Shown piece after piece: positions 26,438 through 35,252 of a stretch of DNA of 64,000 nt. Source of the DNA: Thermoanaerobacter kivui (GTDB lineage: Bacteria; Bacillota; Thermoanaerobacteria; Thermoanaerobacterales; Thermoanaerobacteraceae). Position 1 is the stretch's first letter. Each line of letters starts with the position of its first letter. The stretch spans positions 335,501 through 399,500 of the forward strand of contig NZ_CP009170.1 of NCBI RefSeq assembly GCF_000763575.1, given 5' to 3'. The notes under the pieces were generated by a model. The model ran no database searches. It was not told the DNA's origin and saw nothing but the letters and a program-made list of their open reading frames with translations. Position numbers and translations under genes: made by a program.

Positions 26438-27624
26438 AAAGGAATGAACGATTTTTCTTGACAGTAACATTGTTCTCAAGTTTTTTTACATCTTTAATGG
26501 CACCATTTTGGGTAATATATTTTAATAAAATTAATTTAGATTTTTCACAAATTTCACTCCTCATAATAATAAACCACATAGCAGTCATATTATTCGAAAT
26601 ACCTACGGGTGCTCTTGCTGATACATATAGCCGTAAATTTTCTGTTCTTTTATCTTTATTGATTGGCAGTTTAACTTCTATTGGGATATATTTCAACACC
26701 TCTTTTACAGTTTTATTATTTTTATATTTCTTATCAGGAGTTGGAGCAACTCTTAATTCTGGAGCCTTCGAATCTTGGTTTGCTGATTCGTTTCTTTTCG
26801 GTCAAAAAGAAATGGACCTGACAAAATACTGGGGACGTCTTACAAGTTTTAACTATTTAGGTAGTACGATAGGATTTTTAGGAGGCAGCATTTTAGTACG
26901 TTATAATATCTTTAGAGAAATCTGGCTAATAGAAGGTATAGGGATTTTTTGGGTTTTTATTTACGTATTTTTAGCGGGCAAAGAAGCTAAATTACAGAAA
27001 AAAACGGACGAATACAGTTACAGAGAATATTTTAATAAAATTGCTAAAGGAACTGTGTATCTATTTAAACACAGGATTTTGTTATCTATTACAGTCGGGT
27101 CTTTTTTCTTCTTTTTTTCGTCAGGAATCATGTCAATGTTGTGGCAGCCCTATTTCGAAAGGGCAGGCATACCTGTAGAATTGTTTGGCATTATTTTAGC
27201 ATTAACGATGGTACTTAGTATTTTTGTGCCCCGTTATGCTGACAGGATAGCTGAAAGATTTAAAGGGGCAGCTCGCACACTAATGATTGTCAGTATTACA
27301 TCTGCATTGTTTATATTTATGATGTATGCGATTCCCAAGTATTCATTTATACCTTATATTATTTATACAGCAGTATATTCTGCACACACTCCGATTTTTA
27401 TGTCTTATTTTAATAAGTTAATACCTTCTTCAGAGCGTGCAACGATTATTTCAATATATAGTTTGTTTATTAGTGTTTCTACAATTCTATGTACTTACTC
27501 CTTTGGAATCTTAAGTGACAAAAAGGGTCTTTATGCTGCACTTTTCTTATCTTTAATTACAGCTTTAATTTCCAGTATACCTTTTAAAAGGGCAATAGGA
27601 TTAGAAAAAGAGCTGTGCCTTTGA
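26425..27624 (+). CDS. MFS transporter
   Basis: A 399-residue, twelve-helix major facilitator protein with the loop motif GALADTYSRKFSVLLS between helices 2 and 3. GAGGAGGATTT precedes the ATG. It follows the truncated SPASM gene with a 13-base overlap and was probably the exporter of the lost RiPP. Substrate unknown. Confidence 0.85.
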   Translation: MQNLKRNERFFLTVTLFSSFFTSLMAPFWVIYFNKINLDFSQISLLIIINHIAVILFEIPTGALADTYSRKFSVLLSLLIGSLTSIGIYFNTSFTVLLFLYFLSGVGATLNSGAFESWFADSFLFGQKEMDLTKYWGRLTSFNYLGSTIGFLGGSILVRYNIFREIWLIEGIGIFWVFIYVFLAGKEAKLQKKTDEYSYREYFNKIAKGTVYLFKHRILLSITVGSFFFFFSSGIMSMLWQPYFERAGIPVELFGIILALTMVLSIFVPRYADRIAERFKGAARTLMIVSITSALFIFMMYAIPKYSFIPYIIYTAVYSAHTPIFMSYFNKLIPSSERATIISIYSLFISVSTILCTYSFGILSDKKGLYAALFLSLITALISSIPFKRAIGLEKELCL

Positions 27625-27806
27625 GTACTTTAGACAATAGAGGAGAACTAGTGGAAGCCTTGAAAAAAGCAGGACTATTGGACTGGTTTAAATATCTGCC
27701 AGAGGGCTTTGAGGTAGTTTTTGACATGAGTAGTAGGTACGCCAGAAAAAATGGATTATTGGGTACATTTAGCTTCCTTGGGACTGTGGAGAAATCGCCA
27801 TTGTGA
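27615..27806 (+). pseudogene. Chimeric scar: ABC ATPase-domain fragment joined to ABC-2 permease tail
   Basis: Residues about 9-35 (ELVEALKKAGLLDWFKYLPE, then GFEVV) look like the helical part of an ABC exporter ATPase domain, between Q-loop and signature. At 27725 the sequence switches to the permease tail MSSRYARKNGLLGT, identical to the end of the gene at 13955, and then enters the rhomboid repeat. No ribosome site. A junction of two deletions. Confidence 0.65.
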
Positions 27807-28765
27807 GCACAAGTTAATTAATACCTATCTCTAAGGAAGAACCTATTTAACAACACACCACTGATAAACCCTCCTATATGCGCCCACCAGGCTATTCCAC
27901 CAACCGTTGTACCACCAATGACAGAGTAGACCGTGCCGGAATAGAGCTGGGTCAGGAACCATAGGAAGAGATAGACTACGGCGGGTATCGGGAGAAAGAC
28001 TGGAACCAAGAAAAAGGTTGGTACCAGGGTGATTATCCTTGCCGACGGGAATAATACGAAATATGCACCCATAATGCCTGCAATAGCTCCAGAAGCTCCT
28101 ACCACCGGCACTGGTGAGAGGGGATTAAAAACCAGGTGAAATACACCTGCGATTACCCCACTAAGGAGGTAGAAAATGAGGAATCTTATATGGCCCATCC
28201 TATCTTCAACATTATCTCCAAAAAGCCACAATATCCACATGTTGCTAATTAAGTGAAATGTGTTACCGTGAAGAAACATACTGGTGATAAAAGGGTATAA
28301 GTCGCTGCCGGAAAACGGTACACCGGATATAATCAGTTTTGTAATTTTTGCCGGTATAAGCCCGTATTTGTAAACAAATGCAGCAAAAGTGCTGTATGAA
28401 GCACTTGAAAGAGTGAAAAATATGAGCGAATTTATTATTATGAGCAGAAGCGTAATGAGGGGTGGTCGTCTGCTCGGTATATTATCCCTGATTGGAAACA
28501 TCTTTAACCCTCCACTTTTTTATTCTACCTTTGCAGGAAAACCGAGTTCCGTATCAAATCAAAATTATATTAAGATTATAGCACAAGTAATTCTAAAAAA
28601 ATAATATTATCATGATTAAGTAAATTTATTAAGTACCAGGGAAAGAGGAGGTTATTCTCCTCAATTTTTATTTCTAATTGTAAAATATTAGGCGAAAAAT
28701 GCATTTTCGTTCCCCAAAATGACACTTTCGTTCCAAATTTCACAAATTTTGCTCTAAATATTGTA
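27725..28765. repeat. Long direct repeat, copy 2 (rhomboid cassette)
   Basis: Matches 13909-14945 almost base for base, in the same orientation. It ends in AAATATTGTAA where the regulator's leader, start codon and first 47 or so codons are deleted, so the regulator coding sequence resumes at 28770. Confidence 0.9.
27818..28501 (-). CDS. Rhomboid family intramembrane serine protease (copy 2)
   Basis: A 227-residue duplicate of the rhomboid at 13999 with the same catalytic Ser 137 (GASGAIAG) and His 208 (WWAHIGGF). Three conservative substitutions separate the copies, and both frames are intact, suggesting a recent duplication or gene conversion. G+C is higher than that of neighbours. Confidence 0.93.
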   Translation of the reverse strand: MFPIRDNIPSRRPPLITLLLIIINSLIFFTLSSASYSTFAAFVYKYGLIPAKITKLIISGVPFSGSDLYPFITSMFLHGNTFHLISNMWILWLFGDNVEDRMGHIRFLIFYLLSGVIAGVFHLVFNPLSPVPVVGASGAIAGIMGAYFVLFPSARIITLVPTFFLVPVFLPIPAVVYLFLWFLTQLYSGTVYSVIGGTTVGGIAWWAHIGGFISGVLLNRFFLRDRY

Positions 28766-28785
28766 AACTCATAAGAGCTTTTCAT

Positions 28786-29409
28786 ATGAGTGTAGAAGAG
28801 GATTGGGTAAAAGGTGAGTATCTATTTTTGCTTACTGACATTGAAGGATATTTGTTGGATGTAAAATGCAATACAAAAGAAAAAAAGTGTATAAAAGATT
28901 CAGGCTTTGAACCGGGGGTATCCTTTAGAGAAGAAAGTTGTGGGACAAATGCAATTTCAATGGCAATGCGATTAAAGAGGATAGTGTATGTAAGACCTCA
29001 GGAGCACTACTGTGACATATTCAAAAAATGGCACTGCATTGCTTCACCTATAATAGTAGAAAATGGGGAAATAGTAAGCTATGTGGATATATCAACTATT
29101 GATAAAAAGATTGCGGATGAAGTATCAATGGTAATAAAACTGCTGGCTGAGAAAATAGCAGTTGAATATGAAAAGATATTGAAAGAAAAAGAGATAAATG
29201 AGATAAAGATAAAATTAAATGACAGCCAGATAAAAATACTGGCATTAGAGGCAAAGGGATACAAAGAATTAGACATAGCAGAAGCTCTGGGAATAGGGAT
29301 TGTGACTGTGAAGTATCACAAAAGAAAGATAGTAGAAAAACTTGGGGTAAAAAACATTAAAGAGGCGGTTATAAGAGCAGTTAAGTTAGGTTTAATAGAT
29401 GTAGATTAA
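28786..29409 (+). pseudogene. GAF-LuxR regulator lacking N-terminus and start region
   Basis: 207 codons covering most of the GAF-like domain (ESCGTNAISMAMR, RPQEHYCDIFKKWHC) and the complete LuxR helix-turn-helix. Compared with the copy at 14988 it has lost the promoter, the GGGGGT site and about 47 N-terminal codons; the ATG used here is internal and has no ribosome site. At the position of the nonsense codon of copy 1 it keeps TCA. Probably not expressed. The operator/promoter unit follows. Confidence 0.75.
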
Positions 29410-29418
29410 AGTTTGAGA

Positions 29419-29434
29419 CTATACTTTAGTATGA
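29419..29434. promoter_or_regulatory. Palindrome 1 (degenerate)
   Basis: CTATACTTTAGTATGA followed by seven T (with one A/T step), 9 bases after the regulator stop. Right half-site changed relative to the copy at 15780. Confidence 0.5.
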
Positions 29435-29480
29435 TTTTTTTGATTATTTATGCAAACATTAACTGGAAATGTAATAAAAA

Positions 29481-29525
29481 CTATACTAAAATATAGTAGA
29501 CATGCCATTAGTTTCATTGTATAAT
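29481..29525 (+). promoter_or_regulatory. Operator palindrome plus promoter
   Basis: CTATACTAAAATATAG (29481-29496), TAGACA (29497-29502), 17 bases, TATAAT (29520-29525). Same architecture as at 15842, although the spacer sequence has diverged, so the elements themselves look constrained. The 340 bases that follow hold no recognisable gene. Confidence 0.7.
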
Positions 29526-29866
29526 GAAAATAAAAAATAAGTGCAGAAATGTTATTATTGTGCAAAGTTAATTAAAATAATCAGAATTAAAAAACAAAGT
29601 ATGTATGATATAAAATATATAATAATCAAAACTGACAATTAAATACAAAGAAAATAGTCAGGGATAAGAAAAGACAAAAGAGTAGCTAAAAAATCATAAA
29701 TATCCTCTGAAAGTCAAATATTAAAAAGTGGCCCAAACTAAATTTAGTGAAAATTAAGTCAATTGCATCAGATTAATAAAAACTTAAATTTACAAAATTT
29801 ACTTAGCTTAACAAATATTTAATAAGAGTGGAAAGAAATTTAGATAATGAGAAATAAAAAAGTATT

Positions 29867-30073
29867 TTGATAGAGTTAATGTGGTGCGCAGGGAAAATGA
29901 TATTACTGAAAATAGAAGTTTATATTGATAGTAATAGGCTTATAAATAGCTTTTTAGGTGATATGGTAAAAAGAAATATTTATGTTACTCATATTTCTAA
30001 AAGCCAAGATAGCCTTGAAGATATAATGTACAAATTTTTGAAGTTAGGAAGTGACAGCTTTGAAGATGTTTAA
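29867..30073 (+). pseudogene. ABC ATPase C-terminal fragment
   Basis: 68 codons; the second half (NIYVTHISKSQDSLEDIMYK) resembles the C-terminal domain of ABC-2 ATPases. No Walker motifs and no ribosome site. It overlaps the next permease fragment by 8 bases (ATGTTTAA), as intact ATPase/permease genes do. A deletion remnant. Confidence 0.5.
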
Positions 30074-30389
30074 TATTATAAAAGCGGAATTATCTAAGTA
30101 TATTATCGAAGTAAAAATTTATTACCACGATCATATAGTAAATATGATTGTAACTTATATATTTTTTGCGGGATTCTTTTTGGAATTTAGAAATTATGCT
30201 GCTGTAAAAGACAGTTATTACATTGGCTTTTTATATTGGTTTCTGGCGGCTAACATAATAAGTGAGGTATCTGTATCGATATCCTTTGAAAAACAAGTAA
30301 GTACATTAGAACAGTTGCTTCTAAAGCCAGTAATAAAACTGCATTACTTACCAGAGGACTATTTCTATGCCTACAGAAGTAAATGTTGA
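30066..30389 (+). pseudogene. ABC-2 permease N-terminal fragment
   Basis: 107 codons with two to three hydrophobic segments and IISEVSVSISFEKQVSTLEQ, matching in style the ABC-2 permease at 13176 (about residue 80). The remaining half is missing and the frame ends in unrelated residues. Remnant of a cassette transporter. Confidence 0.6.
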
Positions 30390-30495
30390 AAAAATGAATT
30401 TTAGGGTGGTGAATGTTATTTCTATTGGAAAAAGATTATTCCCGAGAAATTCTTTATATGCCGATAACGGGCTGTAACAAGATTTTCGATTTTCA

Positions 30496-30524
30496 TTGAC
30501 AATTTTAGAACAATATAGTAAAAT
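30496..30524 (+). promoter_or_regulatory. Sigma-A-type promoter of secreted protein gene
   Basis: TTGACA (30496-30501), 17-base spacer, TAAAAT (30519-30524), about 107 bases before the start of the DUF4879-like gene. Confidence 0.6.
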
Positions 30525-30630
30525 GGAATTAAATAGAGTTATTGGATGTTATTTAAAGTTAAATGTTTAGGCATAAAAAATTTAATAAAACTTAGGAGTA
30601 TATGCATTAGATTATGAAAGGAGGGGAGAG

Positions 30631-31215
30631 ATGATGAAAAAGATTGTGATAATAATGTCAATTATAGCGCTTTTTACTTTGGTATTATCGGTTCCTGTTC
30701 AGGCTAGAGAGTTAGAAAGGGGAAATGAGAAAAATTCACTTAATTCATCTTTGCTAATAAAATCTCCAATGAGGATTGATGAAAAAGTTTGTGAATATTT
30801 AAAAACAGTTAAGGAGAATTATGAAGAAGAAATTTTGGAATCGAAGACAGTTCAGCCTTTCGCGGCAGCTCCGCCATTAACATATTTACAGGTATATGCT
30901 GTAATTTCTTCTCAACATCCAACATATGAATATTTTTCGGAAAATCAACTTTCTTCCGTTGAAGATCATGGAGGAGATGAGATGTATATAGTAACAATTG
31001 AAATAGGATATGGACATCTGCGCTTTGCAAAAATGAATGGAAGTCTTTTGAATTCCGTTCAATCGCAACCAATTGATTTAGATAACGATTCAATTATAGA
31101 TGGTTGGTTTTATTGGTGGGATGCTAGTGGCTATGATAGTGGTGATTTTACTTACCAGAATACTTCTTCAAACTATCCATGGAATACAATGTCCGATTTC
31201 ATACATATAAAATAA
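30631..31215 (+). CDS. Secreted DUF4879 (YolA-like) protein
   Basis: A 194-residue protein with a clear signal peptide (KKIVIIMSIIALFTLVLSVPVQA, cleavage after AQA-type VQA near residue 25). The mature C-terminal domain (residues 83-194) begins APPLTYLQVYAVISSQ and contains DHGGDEMYIVTIEIGYG and a GWFYWWDASGYDSGDFTY strand pair, which I recall from the DUF4879/YolA family of Bacillus. The family's function is unknown; genes lie in phage or antimicrobial regions. Strong site AAAGGAGGGGAG. The domain call is from memory. Confidence 0.6.
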   Translation: MMKKIVIIMSIIALFTLVLSVPVQARELERGNEKNSLNSSLLIKSPMRIDEKVCEYLKTVKENYEEEILESKTVQPFAAAPPLTYLQVYAVISSQHPTYEYFSENQLSSVEDHGGDEMYIVTIEIGYGHLRFAKMNGSLLNSVQSQPIDLDNDSIIDGWFYWWDASGYDSGDFTYQNTSSNYPWNTMSDFIHIK

Positions 31216-31250
31216 AACGATTAAATAATTTATTTAGGGAAGTGATAGAA

Positions 31251-31691
31251 ATGATGATAATGCCTTTATGTTATCAACAGCAGATTCGATATGACGGTGA
31301 AATTACTAAACATGATAAGAGACAAGAAATTTCTAATACATTTGTGATAAAAAATAATGATAAAGCAAATAATTCTTCAGATATTTGGAAGGAGTTATCA
31401 GGTAAATATAACATTAGAAATGCTTCTTTTAGTGATATTAAAAATATTTCTTATGAGCTGTATAAAGCAGGACAGATTTCCCTGTTGGATTACGGAATTT
31501 TAACTTTTGACCCAAGTGAATCGCCTCAAAGAATAAAACCAAATATTTTCCTGACGCAGTTCGATAGTAATGGTAGAATGGATTGGATTGCTGAATATGA
31601 GGCAAGAGTAAATAGAGATTTAAAAATAGGAAATACAACTGGTTATTTAAATAATAAACGCATACTAAATATTTTAAAACGGCTTTTATGA
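31251..31691 (+). CDS. Hypothetical protein downstream of the secreted DUF4879 protein
   Basis: 146 residues from the ATG after GGGAAGTGATAGAA; a longer frame starts inside the preceding gene without a site. Soluble, no signal peptide, with an acidic-basic helical middle (DIKNISYELYKAGQISLLDYG). Not recognised. Being the second gene of the unit and closed by a strong terminator, it may be a partner of the secreted protein; no evidence for the kind of partnership. Confidence 0.55.
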   Translation: MMIMPLCYQQQIRYDGEITKHDKRQEISNTFVIKNNDKANNSSDIWKELSGKYNIRNASFSDIKNISYELYKAGQISLLDYGILTFDPSESPQRIKPNIFLTQFDSNGRMDWIAEYEARVNRDLKIGNTTGYLNNKRILNILKRLL

Positions 31692-31717
31692 AAACTATCT
31701 TATTGTTAAGTAAAAGT

Positions 31718-31754
31718 AAAGCAGCAAAGTTTCTAATCCTTTGCTGCTTTTTTA
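31718..31754 (+). terminator. Intrinsic terminator
   Basis: AAAGCAGCAAAG (31718-31729) pairs with CTTTGCTGCTTT (31739-31750), followed by TTTT. Closes the two-gene unit. Confidence 0.85.
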
Positions 31755-31992
31755 GGCTGCTGCTAACCTTTTGGGTTAGTATTCTCCGAGCCGGCAAATG
31801 CAGCGTTAGCCTAGTAATAATGAGAGGATGGTAGAGAAAAGTAAAGATAAGTGAAATATAAGAAAGACATTAAATAGGTAGAATTTCATGTATTGAAAGG
31901 TTAGAATATGTAAAAAGTAACCAGAATTTGCAGCAAAGATTTTTTGAGTTAGGGTTGTGTTAATAGTAGGGGGACTAATCTGTGTTTTTTGA

Positions 31993-32042
31993 GGACGGTT
32001 TTTCTGCCTAGACTAATCCGGGCAGAGAAACCGTCCCTTTTA
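31993..32042 (+). terminator. GGACGGTT-type terminator hairpin
   Basis: GGACGGTTTTTCTGCC (31993-32008) pairs with GGCAGAGAAACCGTCC (32021-32036), then CTTTTAT. A similar GACGGTTC/GAACCGTC hairpin is at 61654. No gene is seen just upstream, so this may be a leftover of a deleted unit. Confidence 0.6.
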
Positions 32043-32068
32043 TGCATGTCTAGGGAATAGATTATTCA

Positions 32069-32106
32069 AAAGTATAGTAGACTTTAACAGTAAAAGCAAG
32101 TAAATT
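32069..32106 (+). promoter_or_regulatory. Degenerate operator/promoter unit
   Basis: Half-site AAAGTATAG directly before TAGACT (32078-32083), 17 bases, TAAATT (32101-32106). It retains the geometry of the other palindrome promoters but only the right half-site, and no regulator gene precedes it. Confidence 0.45.
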
Positions 32107-32122
32107 AAAGGGGAGGATATAG

Positions 32123-32451
32123 TTGAAAATGCGAAAAAGAGTAGTTGAATATTTGTTTAAGTGGGATTGTATATTTCCAGTTATAACCTTTATTATAAAT
32201 GTTTCGCACACAAATATTTACCTAAGAGTATACCTCTTCAGAGAGATGCTTTTGGGAATATAAATTATGCTGCATCTAAGTTGGAATTTATATTTTTTAT
32301 GCCTATATTGCAGTTGTTTTCTTATATTGTAATGAGATATCCTCAAGCAAAAGGTAAAAAGAAAATTTTTCATGGGACATATGATATTACGGTAGGGGCT
32401 ATACTTTTATTTTTTAATATTTTTCTATTGTATGTTTTTATGCGAAAATAA
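32123..32451 (+). pseudogene. DUF1648-like small membrane protein, frameshifted
   Basis: The TTG at 32123 (or ATG at 32129) follows GGGGAGGAT and reads KMRKRVVEYLFKWDCIFPVI to about 32200, then the frame is lost. The continuation lies in another frame, YLPKSIPLQRDAFGNINYAA and FIFFMPILQLFSYIV, to 32451. Together they make one protein like the intact gene at 19283. A one-base indel near 32200-32215 separates the halves. Confidence 0.65.
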
Positions 32452-32677
32452 TAAGCTTTTTGATTATAAATAGTTAGAAGTGTGAAGAAGCAAGCTGATA
32501 ATGATTTGTTAAAAGCATGTAAAATTTTGATATGACTTGGAAATAAAAGAAGGATTTTGGGGGAATTTGTAGAATTTATAATATTGTGTTAAAAATTTCT
32601 TGTCTAATAACTTTTACGATGGAGGTAAGTCTCTTGATATATTTTATTGTTGCGATATTTTATCATATGTTTATTGA

Positions 32678-32923
32678 AGCTTTTTGTTAATAATTCTTGC
32701 AGGCTGTTCACAGAATGCAGAACCTATGGAGATTGATAAGATTCCGTGGGGAGATTATCAGAGATTAACGTATGATATTTTTGAAAATGATAAGCCAATC
32801 GGCACAGTTGAATTTACAATTGAAAAATCTCAGAGTGCAGAAACTTATGAGATATCGTCTATCACAAAGATTGACTCAACACAACTGAATACTGTTACCA
32901 CAACAGTTAAAAATTCACACTAA
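32678..32923 (+). pseudogene. Lipoprotein fragment
   Basis: The frame opens with LLIILAGCSQNAEP, a lipobox (LAGC) without the usual basic N-terminus or a ribosome site, and continues with a short exported region (YDIFENDKPIGTVEFTIEKS) before a stop at about 80 codons. Both the start and the C-terminal part look missing. It lies directly upstream of the ABC ATPase. A TTG start at 32684 is possible but poor. Confidence 0.45.
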
Positions 32924-32937
32924 AATGGAGGGTTACG

Positions 32938-33651
32938 ATGAATAGCGTATTGTCTATTAAAAATTTAAAAAAGTATTACGGCAAAATAAAAGCGGTTGAT
33001 GGCATTACTTTTGAACTTTATCCCGGTGAAGTCGTGGGTCTTATTGGTCCAAACGGGGCAGGTAAAAGTACTACTTTAAAGACTATAATGGGACTTTTGA
33101 GAAAGACAGAGGGAGAGATAAAGGTATGCGGTTATGACTATAAAGACAAAGAGGCGCGAAAAAAGCTTTCCTACATACCTGAAATTCCTGACATATACCC
33201 AATGCTTACAGTTTGGGAGCATATGAAATTTATAGCTCTTGCCTATAATCTTGGCAACTGGGAAGAAGATGCTCTAAGATACCTTGAAGCCTATGACCTT
33301 TTGGATAAAAAAGATGAATTAGGAGCAAATCTGTCAAAAGGTATGAGGCAAAAGGTGATGGTTATTTGCGGCCTTTTGCACAAACCTGAGGTAATGCTTT
33401 TTGATGAACCCTTTGTAGGGCTTGACCCTAAGGCGATTAGAGAGCTTAAAGATACCATACGCGAACTTAAAAAAGAAGGCAAATCTGTTCTTTTGAGTAC
33501 ACACATGCTGGATTCAGTTCAAAATCTTGGAGACAGAGTGCTTATTTTAAAAGCGGGAAAGCTCATCTATGAAGGTACTCTTGAAGAGGTTATGGAAAAA
33601 GCAGGACCTAATGGCACATTAGAAGACCTCTTTTTGGAGGTGACAAAATGA
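32938..33651 (+). CDS. ABC transporter ATP-binding protein
   Basis: A 237-residue ATPase: Walker [10 protein letters not shown], signature LSKGMRQKV, Walker B VMLFDEPFVGLD, switch His in LSTHMLDSV. ATGGAGGG precedes the start. It is the only intact member of three closely related copies; the others are cut at 44601 and 59006, and the leader regions of all three share a segment (GGAATTTGTAGAATTTATA-like). Overlaps the permease gene by 4 bases. Confidence 0.92.
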   Translation: MNSVLSIKNLKKYYGKIKAVDGITFELYPGEVVGLIGPNGAGKSTTLKTIMGLLRKTEGEIKVCGYDYKDKEARKKLSYIPEIPDIYPMLTVWEHMKFIALAYNLGNWEEDALRYLEAYDLLDKKDELGANLSKGMRQKVMVICGLLHKPEVMLFDEPFVGLDPKAIRELKDTIRELKKEGKSVLLSTHMLDSVQNLGDRVLILKAGKLIYEGTLEEVMEKAGPNGTLEDLFLEVTK

Positions 33652-35240
33652 CAGAAATAAAGGCTTTGCTTACATTGGACTTATTAAGATTTAAAAATTT
33701 TGTGAAGGATATAATCAAAAACCCCAAAAGAATATTTATATATCTTCTTCAATTTATCTGGTATGTATTCATTTTAATACCTGTGATAACAAACAGGGGA
33801 AAGACATTCAATGAAATAAGTACGATAAAATTTGAAGTTTTTAATGCAGTTTTGATAGCGGTCATGCTTTTGGGAGTTTTTGCTTCTTTATTTACCTCCT
33901 TAAGACAGCCGGGAATTATATTGAGCCCAGGAGATATAGATTTTTTGTTGTCTTCCCCGATAAGAGAAAGAATGATATTTTTCTGGTACATGGTAAGGAG
34001 CATTTTTAAAAATTTATTTATTGCTGTTCTATTTATCATATATCTGCCTTTTTTAAGTGTTACAATGGAAATTTTCAAATATTCACAGAACTTAATTTGG
34101 GGATACCTCGGAATATTTACTTTTTATCTTGCACTTAGTCCTTTAAGCTTTTTATTTTACTCTATTTCAATGAAGTTTAATGCAAAAGAGATAATAAAAT
34201 ACATTTTATGGAGTGTATTAGTCTTGGTTCTCGGTTCTGCAGTGTATTTTGCCTATAAAGAGCAAAACATTTATGGTTTTATTGAATATTTTGACTTAAA
34301 AGGATGGGATTATGTTCCTATTATAGGACCTTCAAAAGGACTTATACTTTCATATTTTACTGGTAATTCTCACAACGCAATAATACAGATAATTTTACAA
34401 CTTGTAACAATAGGTTTGCTTGTATTTATAGGACTTTATTTTGCGACAGACTATTATGAGGAAGTTGTCACTTACAATGAAAAGATAAGAAAGATAAGAG
34501 AAAAGGCCGATAAAGGTGACTTGTCAGGTACGGAAGAAAATATAAAAAAGAAAAAAAGAAAAGTAGAAGTGAAATTTTCACCAAAAGGTCCATGGGCTTT
34601 TATATGGCTTAAAATGGTAGAAAATAAAAGACAGATAGGGTCTATATATTTTAATTTTTATAACCTCTTTTTGCTTGTAATTTCAATTGCTTTTGGATAT
34701 TTTCTTCCTAAAAATGATAGCACTATAATATTTGTTTTGGCTTTTATGTACGCTTATATGGCTTGGCTTTTGAGTATGGTCTCAGCAATAGGGGCAGAAT
34801 TAAATAGAATGTACATTTATATAATTCCGGGAGAAGGCATAGAAAAGCTTATTGCAGTAAACTTTGTACCTCTTTTAAAATCGTTTATAACAGCGATACT
34901 TCTTATAGTACCTGCTTCAATTTTTATAAAACCTGGCTTACTTAATACTATTGCAGCTATACTGTTTATAATAAGTCTTTCGATTTTACAGAATTTTTCC
35001 TACGCTTTTTTGCTTACTTTTATGCCATCAAAAGAAGACCTTAAAGTAGCGATACCTTTTTTTAAGTTGTTTGGATTATTATTTGTGCTTATACCTGTAG
35101 GATTAGTTTCCATTCCTTTAGGTATTGCGACAAAAAGTATGGGAATAGGCATTTTATCAGCTTCTATAATAATGCTTTTAGAAGCGGGAATGTTTTTGCT
35201 CTTTGCAAATTATATATTTGAGAGGTTGGAGCTGAAGTGA
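33648..35240 (+). CDS. ABC transporter permease, large ABC-exporter type
   Basis: A 530-residue membrane protein with about 12 helices in two halves separated by a basic cytoplasmic loop (YNEKIRKIREKADKGD, KKKKRKVEVKFSPKG). The same architecture as the permease at 20344. The motif ILSPGDIDFLLSSPIRERMIF fits the putative ABC-exporter family. Followed 12 bases later by the intact regulator, so transporter and regulator are probably co-transcribed. Confidence 0.85.
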   Translation: MTEIKALLTLDLLRFKNFVKDIIKNPKRIFIYLLQFIWYVFILIPVITNRGKTFNEISTIKFEVFNAVLIAVMLLGVFASLFTSLRQPGIILSPGDIDFLLSSPIRERMIFFWYMVRSIFKNLFIAVLFIIYLPFLSVTMEIFKYSQNLIWGYLGIFTFYLALSPLSFLFYSISMKFNAKEIIKYILWSVLVLVLGSAVYFAYKEQNIYGFIEYFDLKGWDYVPIIGPSKGLILSYFTGNSHNAIIQIILQLVTIGLLVFIGLYFATDYYEEVVTYNEKIRKIREKADKGDLSGTEENIKKKKRKVEVKFSPKGPWAFIWLKMVENKRQIGSIYFNFYNLFLLVISIAFGYFLPKNDSTIIFVLAFMYAYMAWLLSMVSAIGAELNRMYIYIIPGEGIEKLIAVNFVPLLKSFITAILLIVPASIFIKPGLLNTIAAILFIISLSILQNFSYAFLLTFMPSKEDLKVAIPFFKLFGLLFVLIPVGLVSIPLGIATKSMGIGILSASIIMLLEAGMFLLFANYIFERLELK

Positions 35241-35252
35241 GGGAAAATTTTG

